Shown: piece after piece, positions 1 through 6,911 of the stretch
How positions within the stretch are numbered: position 1 is the stretch's first letter
Layout: each line of letters opens with the position of its first letter
Made by a program: the position numbers and the translations under genes
Assembly (NCBI GenBank): GCA_016744485.1
Contig: JADGEG010000021.1
Span: 1 to 16,436 of the forward strand
DNA from: Arcobacter sp.
GTDB taxonomy: Bacteria > Campylobacterota > Campylobacteria > Campylobacterales > Arcobacteraceae
Direction of reading: 5' to 3'
Length of the DNA: 16,436 bases
Notes under the pieces: generated by a model
Told to the model about the DNA's origin: nothing
Database searches by the model: none
What the model saw: only the letters and a program-made list of their open reading frames with translations

Positions 1-119
1 ACTAAACTCAGCACCCAAGGTTGTCAACTAAATATTTTTAGTTTTTATATAAATTTATATTGCTTTTTGGGTATTTTTACTTGATTTATCTACATTTACC
101 ATGATACCGTTTAAATATA

Positions 120-138
120 TTTAGTATTTTATACTAAA
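120..138. promoter_or_regulatory. Perfect inverted repeat upstream of the diguanylate cyclase gene
   Basis: An 8-bp arm TTTAGTAT (120-127) and its exact complement ATACTAAA (131-138) flank a TTT spacer. No T-run follows, so it looks more like a protein-binding site than an intrinsic terminator. It lies about 80 bases before the probable start codon. The sequence is very AT-rich, so chance palindromes are common and its function is inferred only. Confidence 0.3.
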
Positions 139-140
139 AT

Positions 141-167
141 AAGTATAAATATTGTATATTTGTACTT
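141..167. promoter_or_regulatory. Second inverted repeat in the same leader
   Basis: The arms 141-151 (AAGTATAAATA) and 157-167 (TATTTGTACTT) pair at 10 of 11 positions as DNA, and fully as RNA because the single mismatch is a T-G wobble; the spacer is five bases. Like the repeat just upstream it contains an AGTAT-type half site, so the two could be a tandem operator. It lies immediately upstream of a possible -10 element. Confidence 0.3.
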
Positions 168-170
168 AAT

Positions 171-176
171 TATGAT
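171..176 (+). promoter_or_regulatory. Possible -10 element for the diguanylate cyclase gene
   Basis: TATGAT sits about 40 bases upstream of the favoured start codon at 216, in T-rich sequence. Campylobacterota sigma-70 promoters often have a -10 box with no clear -35, and none is evident here. Several other A/T hexamers nearby could serve equally well. Confidence 0.2.
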
Positions 177-200
177 TATTTTTTTTAGTTAATTTTAGAT

Positions 201-207
201 AAAAGGA
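201..207 (+). promoter_or_regulatory. Ribosome binding site deciding the diguanylate cyclase start
   Basis: AAAAGGA ends at the A of the upstream ATG (207) and is eight bases from the ATG at 216. The spacing makes 216 the functional start. Confidence 0.6.
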
Positions 208-215
208 TGATAATT

Positions 216-1985
216 ATGTTTAAACTATCAATTAAATTATTTGATTCTATTAGTATTAAGCTTAAAATTATAATACATTTTATTTTACTTGCTATATTTT
301 CTATGTGTTTGACCTATCTTATTACTTATGATAGTTTAAAAAAAGAAATACAAGAGACCTACTTTAAAAAATTAACAGCAATTAGAGAAATCAAAAAAAC
401 ACAAATACAAGAATATATAAAAAGTATTAAAAATGATATTTTTATATTAGCAAGAGCACCTTTTGTAATAAATGCCTCACAAGAATTATCACGTAATTTT
501 ATGAAAAAAGATTTTACATCACTAATTAAAAAATATGATAAAGAATTTATAAAATATATAAATAAAAAAGAGTTTTATGATATTTTTTTAATTGATATTA
601 AAAATAATAATATCATATATACTGCAGCTAAAGAATCAGACTTCACTACAAATCTGACAAAAGGTAAATATAAAAATACAAATTTAGCTACAATTTATAA
701 AAAAATAAAGCGCTTAAAGGACAAGGATGATATAAAAATAATTGATTTTGAACATTATGCTCCATCAAATGGACAGCCAGCATCTTTTATAGCCACAAAA
801 ATAAAAAATGAAAAAAATGAAACTATAGCTATTATAGTTATTCAAATACCTATAAATAAAGTTAATAATATAATGACAGGTAATCAAAACTGGGAAAATG
901 AAGGTTTTGGTAAAACAGGAGAAGCTTATCTTATTGCCCAAGATTGTATGATGAGAAATGATTCAAGATTTTTTATTGAAGATAAACTTAATTATTTTAA
1001 ACAAATTAAAAATAGAGGTGTTCAAAAAGAAAAAATAAAACAAATAAAACAAAATAAAACTACAGTATTATTTCAAGAAGTAAAAGGTCCAATTTGTAAT
1101 AATATTTTAAATGTACAAAAAGGTATAGGGATAATTAAAGATTATAGAGGAATTGAAGTATTAAGTTCTTTTACACCCTTAAATATTAAAGGTTTAAATT
1201 GGATTATATTATCTGAGATAGATAAGAAAGAAGCTTTTGCTTATGTTAATCAAATTAAAAACAAAGTACTTTTTATTTTATTTTTAATTTTTATTTTTAT
1301 TTTTATTACTTCTATAATTTTTTCTAAAACTATTACAAAACCTATATCAGTACTTATTTTAGCAGTTCAAAATTTAGGAACTGGTGATTTAACAAAAAGA
1401 ATTAATATTAAATGTAATGATGAACTTGGTAAATTGGCAACCTGCTTTAATGATTCTTTAGATAAATTAGAAAAAATGACATACTCAGTTGAACATTTTA
1501 CAAAATTGTCAATGACAGACGACCTAACTCAAATACATAATAGATTAAAATTTAATCATGCATTAGATATAGAAATCATAAGAGCAAAACGTACCAATAC
1601 AAATTTTGCATTAGTAATGTTTGATATTGATCATTTCAAACATATTAATGATAATTATGGACATGATATAGGAGATGTTGCTTTGATAGAACTTGTAAAT
1701 GTTGTCAATAAAACTATAAGGAAAACTGATATTTTTGCCAGATGGGGAGGAGAAGAATTTATGTTGTTATTATTAGATACTAAGTTGACAAATGCAGTTA
1801 TTATGATAGAAAAAATTAGAATTAAAATAGAAAAGCATAATTTTAAAAAAATTAATAATTTAACTTGTAGTTTTGGTATTACAGTATTAAATAATAAAAA
1901 AGATACAAAAGAAAATATTATAAAAAGAGTTGATGAAATTTTATATAAAGCAAAAAATCAAGGAAGAAATAGAGTTGGGATATAG
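216..1985 (+). CDS. Membrane-bound diguanylate cyclase with dCACHE-like sensor, HAMP and GGDEF domains
   Basis: Makes cyclic di-GMP from two GTP in response to a periplasmic signal. Numbered from the ATG at 216 (589 aa): transmembrane helix about 18-38; periplasmic dCACHE-like region about 40-348, with Cache-type stretches such as FLIDIKNNNIIYT and GKTGEAYLI; second helix about 351-371; HAMP about 372-424; GGDEF domain about 433-586 opening with DDLTQIHNR. The signature is GGEEF (511-515), so the cyclase should be active. An RxxD inhibitory site (RKTD, 502-505) lies five residues before it. An in-frame ATG at 207 exists, but it overlaps the AAAAGGA ribosome binding site, so 216 is preferred. 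The gene is even richer in A/T and in Lys/Ile/Asn than its neighbours. The ligand is unknown; proximity to the amino-acid importer suggests, but does not show, a nutrient cue. Confidence 0.93.
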   Translation: MFKLSIKLFDSISIKLKIIIHFILLAIFSMCLTYLITYDSLKKEIQETYFKKLTAIREIKKTQIQEYIKSIKNDIFILARAPFVINASQELSRNFMKKDFTSLIKKYDKEFIKYINKKEFYDIFLIDIKNNNIIYTAAKESDFTTNLTKGKYKNTNLATIYKKIKRLKDKDDIKIIDFEHYAPSNGQPASFIATKIKNEKNETIAIIVIQIPINKVNNIMTGNQNWENEGFGKTGEAYLIAQDCMMRNDSRFFIEDKLNYFKQIKNRGVQKEKIKQIKQNKTTVLFQEVKGPICNNILNVQKGIGIIKDYRGIEVLSSFTPLNIKGLNWIILSEIDKKEAFAYVNQIKNKVLFILFLIFIFIFITSIIFSKTITKPISVLILAVQNLGTGDLTKRINIKCNDELGKLATCFNDSLDKLEKMTYSVEHFTKLSMTDDLTQIHNRLKFNHALDIEIIRAKRTNTNFALVMFDIDHFKHINDNYGHDIGDVALIELVNVVNKTIRKTDIFARWGGEEFMLLLLDTKLTNAVIMIEKIRIKIEKHNFKKINNLTCSFGITVLNNKKDTKENIIKRVDEILYKAKNQGRNRVGI

Positions 1986-2031
1986 CAAAACTAATTTGAA
2001 TAAACAAAAAATATGTAAATTTTTATGTAAT

Positions 2032-2046
2032 TTATATACTATATAA
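2032..2046. promoter_or_regulatory. Palindrome and repeated motif in the livJ upstream region
   Basis: TTATATA and TATATAA flank a single C, giving a perfect 15-base palindrome 61 bases before livJ. The motif AATTTATAT occurs twice in direct orientation at 2029-2037 and 2051-2059, 22 bases apart or about two helical turns. Together they could form a regulator-binding region. The low-complexity A/T context makes this tentative. Confidence 0.25.
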
Positions 2047-2069
2047 GCGAAATTTATATTACTTTGTAT

Positions 2070-2075
2070 TAGAAT
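2070..2075 (+). promoter_or_regulatory. Possible -10 element of the livJ promoter
   Basis: TAGAAT lies about 30 bases upstream of the livJ start, with a second candidate TAATAT overlapping at 2075-2080. No convincing -35 is visible. A promoter is expected here because livJ follows a separate signalling gene by 121 bases. Confidence 0.25.
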
Positions 2076-2106
2076 AATATTTGTATTTTAAACATAAGGA
2101 GTTTAT

Positions 2107-3225
2107 ATGAAAAAAACAATAAGTGTTGTACTAACAGGTGCTATTTTAGCTACATGGGCATTTGCAAAAGAAATTAAAGTTGGTGCAATAATGCCAATGT
2201 CTGGACCAATTGCAGCTTATGGACAAGTGACATATGATGGTGTTAAGCTAGCACATAAACTTAATTCAAAACTTAATAATGGAGATACAATTAAAATTGT
2301 GCTATTAGATAATAAAGGTGATAAAGTTGAAACTGCAAATGCAACAACTAGATTAATTGCTTCTGATAAAGTTGTAGCAATTTTAGGTGCCTTAACATCT
2401 ACAAATACTGCTCAAACAATTGCAATAGCAAATAAGAAAAAAATTCCTGTCATTGCTTCAGTTGCAACAAATGACAAATTAACTTCAAGAAGAAAATATG
2501 CAAATAGAGTTTGTTTTACTGATTCTTTTCAAGGTGAAGTTGTTGCTAATTATGCTTTTAAAGATATGGGTTTAAAAACTGCTGTTGTTATAGTTGACCA
2601 AGCTCAAGTATATTCATTAGGGCTTGCAAAAGCATTTAAAAAAGCATTTAAAAAAGCTGGTGGAAAAGTTGTTAAAACTATTAAGATAACTTCAGGTGAT
2701 AAAGATTTTAAAGCTGTAGTTTCACAAATTAAAAAAATTAATCCAGATCTTATGTTTTTACCATTATATCATCCAGAAGCTTCTATGATTTCACGTCAAT
2801 CTAAACAATTAGGACTTGATAAACCAATGTTTTCTGGAGATGGTGTTGCTAATCAAACATTTATAGACCTTGGTGGAAAATCTGTTGAAGGATATATGTA
2901 TACTGATTTCTTTGATTATACTAATCCTCCATCAAAAACTTCAGCTTCTTTTGTAGCTTTCCATGAAAAACAAACTGGTAAAAAAGAATTAAACTCTTTT
3001 ACAGCACTTGGAGCAGATACTTATAATGTATTAATAGCAGCTATGAATAAATGTGATGATCCTACGAATAGTGTTTGTATTAACAAAGAAATTAAAAAAA
3101 CTGTAAACTTTGATGGAGTATCTGGATCTATTAGTATTAATAAAAAAGGAAATGCTACAAGATCAGCAGTTATCAAAATAATTAGAAATGGTAAAGCTGT
3201 TTTTAAAGCTACTGTTAATCCTTAA
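2107..3225 (+). CDS. livJ: Branched-chain-amino-acid-type ABC transporter periplasmic binding protein
   Basis: Periplasmic receptor that captures the substrate and delivers it to the LivHM permease. The 372-aa product starts with a Sec signal peptide (basic MKK, hydrophobic core, likely cleavage after AFA at residue 20). A type I periplasmic-binding fold of the HAAT family follows, opening with IKVGAIMPMSGPIAAYGQ. Two cysteines near the C terminus (316 and 324) match the small disulfide loop common in LivJ/LivK proteins. There is no lipobox, so it should be soluble. A strong AAGGAG ribosome binding site (2096-2101) precedes the start. It heads the livJHMGF cluster and is separated from livH by a hairpin. 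The family also includes receptors for aromatic acids, amides and urea, so Leu/Ile/Val specificity is only the default guess. An in-frame 12-bp tandem repeat occurs near 2629-2657. Confidence 0.9.
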   Translation: MKKTISVVLTGAILATWAFAKEIKVGAIMPMSGPIAAYGQVTYDGVKLAHKLNSKLNNGDTIKIVLLDNKGDKVETANATTRLIASDKVVAILGALTSTNTAQTIAIANKKKIPVIASVATNDKLTSRRKYANRVCFTDSFQGEVVANYAFKDMGLKTAVVIVDQAQVYSLGLAKAFKKAFKKAGGKVVKTIKITSGDKDFKAVVSQIKKINPDLMFLPLYHPEASMISRQSKQLGLDKPMFSGDGVANQTFIDLGGKSVEGYMYTDFFDYTNPPSKTSASFVAFHEKQTGKKELNSFTALGADTYNVLIAAMNKCDDPTNSVCINKEIKKTVNFDGVSGSISINKKGNATRSAVIKIIRNGKAVFKATVNP

Positions 3226-3250
3226 TTATCATTATTAACATATGTACGTA

Positions 3251-3279
3251 ATAAAAAGTCTAACTTTTAGACTTTTTAT
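3251..3279 (+). terminator. Hairpin terminator or attenuator between livJ and livH
   Basis: A perfect 13-bp stem (3251-3263 with 3267-3279) around a CTT loop contains AAAAAGTCTAA and its complement. The right arm ends in TTTTTAT and more T-rich sequence, as in an intrinsic terminator. It lies 25 bases after livJ and 22 before livH, with no obvious new promoter between it and livH. Partial read-through would give abundant binding protein and less permease, a usual arrangement in binding-protein-dependent transporters. The same stem could also protect the 3' end of a processed livJ mRNA. Confidence 0.65.
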
Positions 3280-3301
3280 ATTTTAGTTAACAGGAGAATA
3301 A

Positions 3302-4198
3302 ATGGACTTATTAACCTTTGTACAACAAATGGTAAATGGTTTTAGCCTAGGAAGTATGTATGCTCTTATTGCCATTGGTTACACTATGGTTTATGGTGTT
3401 TTAAGACTAATTAATTTTGCTCACGGTGATATTATGATGGTTGGAGCTTTTTTAGCATATACTTTTGTATCTATATTTAATCTACCTTTTAGTTTAAGTG
3501 TGTTTTTAGCCGTAAGTTTATCTGCCTTACTTGGTATGTTTATGGATAAAATTGCTTATAAACCTTTAAGGCAAGCACCAAAAATATCTCTTTTAATAAC
3601 TGCAATTGGAATATCATTTTTTTTAGAAAATGCTTTTACTGTTTTTGCAGGTGGAACTCCAAGAGCATTTCGTGTTCCTGAATATATGGAACATATTTTC
3701 AATGTATCAGGTATTATTTTCTCTACAGCTTCTATTCTTGTTCCTATTATGACTTTGATTTTACTTATAGGAATTTTATTTATTTTATATAAAACAAAAT
3801 ATGGTATGGCAATTCGAGCCTTATCTTTTGATATTAAAACTGTTAATCTAATGGGTATTGATGCAAATACAATTATTGCTATAGTATTTGGTTTAGGCTC
3901 AGCCTTAGCTGCCATTGGTGGTATATTTTGGGTTATAAATTATCCTAGTGTTGAACCTATGATGGGTGTTTTAGTAGGACTTAAAGCATTTGCGGCTGCT
4001 GTTGTTGGTGGAATTGGTTCTGTAAGTGGTGCAGTTTTGGGTGGTTTTATTATTGGTTTTACTGAAGTTGTTGTAATTGCATTTTGGCCTGAAATGGGTG
4101 GTTATAAAGATGCTTTTGCTTTTGTGTTTTTAATTTTGGTTTTATTATTTAAACCAACTGGAATTATGGGACAAGACTTAGAAAAAAGTAGGTTTTAA
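3302..4198 (+). CDS. livH: Branched-chain-amino-acid-type ABC transporter permease LivH
   Basis: Inner-membrane permease that pairs with LivM to form the translocation channel. The 298-aa product is almost wholly hydrophobic helices. It shows the LivH family opening (QQMVNGFSLGSMYALIAIGY), then YGVLRLINFAHGDIMMVGAF, and near the C terminus the conserved stretch LKAFAAAVVGGIGSVSGAVLGG that contacts the ATPases. Its length is typical of the family. An AGGAG ribosome binding site (3292-3296) lies six bases before the start. Only two bases separate it from livM, so the two are surely translated from one message. Confidence 0.93.
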   Translation: MDLLTFVQQMVNGFSLGSMYALIAIGYTMVYGVLRLINFAHGDIMMVGAFLAYTFVSIFNLPFSLSVFLAVSLSALLGMFMDKIAYKPLRQAPKISLLITAIGISFFLENAFTVFAGGTPRAFRVPEYMEHIFNVSGIIFSTASILVPIMTLILLIGILFILYKTKYGMAIRALSFDIKTVNLMGIDANTIIAIVFGLGSALAAIGGIFWVINYPSVEPMMGVLVGLKAFAAAVVGGIGSVSGAVLGGFIIGFTEVVVIAFWPEMGGYKDAFAFVFLILVLLFKPTGIMGQDLEKSRF

Positions 4199-4200
4199 TA

Positions 4201-5238
4201 ATGGAAAATAAAATATTTACTACAGACAGATTAATTAATTTAAGTATTATAATTGTAGCAATTTGGTTTATAACTTTTGCTCAAAATACTTTTGATGAAT
4301 ATACAATTAGAATTTTAAATAATGTAGCAATTTTTACAATACTAGCCGTTTCTTATAATCTAATAAATGGAATTACTGGACAATTTTCTTTGGAACCAAA
4401 TGGTTTTATAGCTGTAGGTGCTTATGTAACGGCTATTTTAACACTAGATGCTGATGGTATGCTTTATCAATATGACATTGAAGACCCCTACCCTTGGATA
4501 TTAGCACTTCAAGCTGATTTTGGTTTTGCTTTATTTTGTTCAGGTGTTATATCTTCTTTGTTAGCACTTAGTTTAGCTTTCCCAGTATTTCGTGTGAGAG
4601 GTGATTATCTAGCGATTGTTACACTTGGTTTTGGTTTTATTATTAGAATTTTAGCTATTAATTCTCCTGAAATTACAAATGGTTCTTTAGGAATAAATGA
4701 TATTCCTGAAGCTTCTAATCTTTATTGGACAGGTGGACTTGCCATTTTGAGTGTCCTTGGAATTGCTAATATAATTTATTCAAAATTTGGTCGATCTATG
4801 AAAGCAGTTAGGGACGATGAAGATGCAGCAACTGCTATGGGTATTAATACTTTTAAAATCAAAACAATGGCATTTACAACTTCAGCATTCTTTGAAGGTG
4901 TTGGTGGTGGTTTATTAGCTGCCCTTTTAACATCTATTTCTCCAGATTTATTTTCATTTTTCTTAACATTTCAATTATTAATCATAATAGTTCTTGGAGG
5001 TCTTGGAAGTACAACAGGTGCTATTATTGGAACTATTTTTGTCATGGCAGGACTTGAATGGGCAAGATTTTTAGATGAACCTATGAATATATTAGGGTTT
5101 GAAACAGAAGCTATGCCAGGTATGCGTATGGTAGTGTTTTCATTGATTCTTATTTTTGTTATGCTTTTTGCAAGAGAAGGTTTTATGGGTAAAAAAGAAT
5201 TCAAAGATTTATTTAAAAAAAATAAGGCAAACAAATGA
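4201..5238 (+). CDS. livM: Branched-chain-amino-acid-type ABC transporter permease LivM
   Basis: Second membrane subunit of the HAAT importer. The 345-aa protein has multiple hydrophobic helices. Family-typical stretches are YNLINGITGQFSLEPNGFIAVGAY near the N terminus, FRVRGDYLAIVTLGFGFIIR in the middle, and LGGLGSTTGAIIGT late in the protein, the loop expected to dock with LivG/LivF. MKAVRDDEDAATAMGIN is the usual LivM cytoplasmic loop. In most LivM proteins the early motif reads 'GQ(F/L)SLGHAGF'; here it is GQFSLEPNGF, a family variation and not a sign of damage. The stop overlaps the livG start by four bases (ATGA), indicating translational coupling. Confidence 0.93.
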   Translation: MENKIFTTDRLINLSIIIVAIWFITFAQNTFDEYTIRILNNVAIFTILAVSYNLINGITGQFSLEPNGFIAVGAYVTAILTLDADGMLYQYDIEDPYPWILALQADFGFALFCSGVISSLLALSLAFPVFRVRGDYLAIVTLGFGFIIRILAINSPEITNGSLGINDIPEASNLYWTGGLAILSVLGIANIIYSKFGRSMKAVRDDEDAATAMGINTFKIKTMAFTTSAFFEGVGGGLLAALLTSISPDLFSFFLTFQLLIIIVLGGLGSTTGAIIGTIFVMAGLEWARFLDEPMNILGFETEAMPGMRMVVFSLILIFVMLFAREGFMGKKEFKDLFKKNKANK

Positions 5239-6002
5239 TTTTAGAAGTTTGTAATGTAAGTAAAAAATTTGGTGGGGTTACTGCTATAAAAGATACATCT
5301 TTTGAAATACAATCAAAAGAAATCTTTGGACTTATTGGTCCAAATGGTGCTGGAAAAACAACTATGTTTAATATTATTACAGGTAATTATGAACCAACAC
5401 AAGGTAATATAAAATTTCATGGACAAATTATAAATGGCATAAAACCGTATAAAATAGTTCATAGAGGAATAGCAAGAACTTTTCAAAATATTAGATTATT
5501 TAATTCAATGAGTGTTATGGATAATGTTTTAATAGGTTTTGATTATCAAGCTGTATATACATATATTGAATCAATATTTCGTTTACCTAGATTTTTTAAA
5601 GAAGAAAAAAGAATAAGAAAAAGAGCAATAGAAATTATGGAAATTTTAGACATTGAAAAATATAAAGATGAGCTATCAAGTTCGCTATCTTATGGAAATC
5701 AAAGAAAAGTAGAAATTGCACGAGCTTTAGCTGCTAATCCTCAACTTTTATTATTAGATGAACCAGCAGCAGGTATGAACCCTAGAGAAACTCATGAACT
5801 AGCAGAATTATTCTTTAAGATTAGAGATGAATTCGATATAACTATTTTATTAATTGAGCATGACATGAAATTCGTAAATAAATTATGTGATAGAGTTATG
5901 GTACTTGATTATGGTAAAACCATTTTTACAGGACATATAAAAGATGCTATTAAAGATGAAGAAGTTATAAAGGCTTATTTAGGAGATTTTAAACATGCTT
6001 AA
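5235..6002 (+). CDS. livG: Branched-chain-amino-acid-type ABC transporter ATP-binding protein LivG
   Basis: Cytoplasmic ATPase that powers the importer together with LivF. The 255-aa protein has a Walker A GPNGAGKT (35-42), an ABC signature in the form LSYGNQRK (from residue 151), a Walker B ending in LLLLDEP (D175, E176) and a switch histidine in IEHDM. The LSYGNQR form and the following AAGMNP are hallmarks of LivG as distinct from LivF. The start overlaps the end of livM, and the last codons overlap livF by eight bases. All catalytic residues are present. Confidence 0.94.
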   Translation: MILEVCNVSKKFGGVTAIKDTSFEIQSKEIFGLIGPNGAGKTTMFNIITGNYEPTQGNIKFHGQIINGIKPYKIVHRGIARTFQNIRLFNSMSVMDNVLIGFDYQAVYTYIESIFRLPRFFKEEKRIRKRAIEIMEILDIEKYKDELSSSLSYGNQRKVEIARALAANPQLLLLDEPAAGMNPRETHELAELFFKIRDEFDITILLIEHDMKFVNKLCDRVMVLDYGKTIFTGHIKDAIKDEEVIKAYLGDFKHA

Positions 6003-6690
6003 AATTACAAATTTACAAGTATATTATGGTTTGATAAAAGCAGTAAAAGAAATAAATTTTGAAGTAAAAAAAGGTCAGATAGTTTCACTAATTGGATCAA
6101 ATGGAGCAGGTAAAACATCAACTTTACAAGCTATTGTAAATGATGTAAAAAGAAAAGGTGATTTAGTATTTGATGGACAAAATATCTCTAAGTTTAAAAC
6201 TCACAAAATAATAAAAAATGGTATTGCTTTAGTTCCTGAGGGAAGAAGAGTATTTATCAATTTAACTATAGAAGAAAACTTAAGAATGGGTGCTTTTAAC
6301 AATGATGAAAAATTTAATGAGTTAAAAGAAAAAATGTACAAAATGTTTAACAGACTTGATCAAAAAAGACATGATTTAGCTGGAACTATGAGTGGTGGTG
6401 AGCAACAAATGTTAGCAATTGCTAGAGCTTTGATGTCAAGTCCCAAACTTTTAATGTTAGATGAACCATCTTTAGGACTTGCTCCTAAAATTATAGGTGA
6501 GTTATTTGAAGTTATTCAAACACTAAGAGATGAAGGTATTACTATTTTACTTGTTGAACAAAATGCTTATGCTGCTTTAGATATATCAGATTATGCTTAT
6601 GTTTTAGAAAATGGAAAAATAGTATTAGAAGATAAAGCAAAAAAACTTATTAAGACAGATGAAATTAGACAAAAGTATTTAGGGGCATAA
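5995..6690 (+). CDS. livF: Branched-chain-amino-acid-type ABC transporter ATP-binding protein LivF
   Basis: Second ATPase of the importer. The 231-aa product has Walker A GSNGAGKT (34-41), the LivF-type PEGRRVF stretch, signature MSGGEQQ (132-138) and Walker B LLMLDEP (D156, E157) followed by SLGLAP, all typical of LivF. In place of the usual switch histidine it has VEQNAY; this Gln is normal in LivF. A ribosome binding site (AGGAG, 5981-5985) lies inside the end of livG. It closes the liv operon; a 221-base AT-rich gap follows. Confidence 0.94.
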   Translation: MLKITNLQVYYGLIKAVKEINFEVKKGQIVSLIGSNGAGKTSTLQAIVNDVKRKGDLVFDGQNISKFKTHKIIKNGIALVPEGRRVFINLTIEENLRMGAFNNDEKFNELKEKMYKMFNRLDQKRHDLAGTMSGGEQQMLAIARALMSSPKLLMLDEPSLGLAPKIIGELFEVIQTLRDEGITILLVEQNAYAALDISDYAYVLENGKIVLEDKAKKLIKTDEIRQKYLGA

Positions 6691-6737
6691 TATATAAATT
6701 TTATTTATATTTATACACCCCACAACTTAACTCATTA

Positions 6738-6757
6738 AAATATATAATTATATATTT
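6738..6757. repeat. 20-base perfect A/T palindrome after livF
   Basis: AAATATATAA (6738-6747) is followed directly by its exact complement TTATATATTT (6748-6757). A smaller A/T hairpin lies just before it (6692-6699 with 6703-6710 around TTT). The sites could be operators or cruciform/melting sites. They are poor terminators because they contain no G-C pairs. Confidence 0.3.
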
Positions 6758-6785
6758 ATTTACTAAAATCAAAATTAAATTTAAA

Positions 6786-6803
6786 AAAAAGAACAATCTT
6801 TTT
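6786..6803 (+). terminator. Weak terminator-like hairpin downstream of livF
   Basis: AAAAAGA (6786-6792) pairs with TCTTTTT (6797-6803) around an ACAA loop, with the T-tract forming the right arm. The stem has only one G-C pair, so termination would be weak. It is the best candidate for the end of the liv transcript within the 6691-6911 gap. Confidence 0.3.
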
Positions 6804-6871
6804 CAACAACCATCTATTTAAGAAAAAAATGCCATAATTTTGTCATTTATTTCACATATACTTCGTTGAGA

Positions 6872-6877
6872 TATAAA
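6872..6877 (+). promoter_or_regulatory. Possible -10 element of the catabolic operon
   Basis: TATAAA lies 35 bases upstream of the VOC gene start, in the order promoter, AAGGA ribosome binding site (6901-6905), ATG (6912). A TTCACA at 6851-6856, 15 bases upstream, is a weak -35 candidate. I see no sigma-54 type GG/GC promoter. Confidence 0.3.
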
Positions 6878-6890
6878 TTTATCTGATAAA
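6878..6890. promoter_or_regulatory. Palindromic operator candidate at the catabolic operon promoter
   Basis: TTTATC and GATAAA flank one T, a perfect 13-base palindrome directly after the putative -10 box, so it would span the transcription start. That position suits a repressor site. Unlike the other palindromes here it includes C and G, making it slightly less likely to be chance. Confidence 0.35.
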
Positions 6891-6911
6891 AATTATAAAA
6901 AAGGATATTTT

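Noticed and set aside
1..206. tRNA or small RNA gene in the leader
   Set aside because: No cloverleaf, no T-loop consensus and too little G+C for a stable structured RNA.
3556..3915. 119-codon open frame on the minus strand inside livH
   Set aside because: It lies wholly antisense to a clear permease gene, has no family features, and long antisense frames arise easily opposite hydrophobic AT-rich genes.
4971..5234. 87-codon minus-strand open frame inside livM
   Set aside because: Antisense shadow of conserved LivM sequence, with no recognisable domain.
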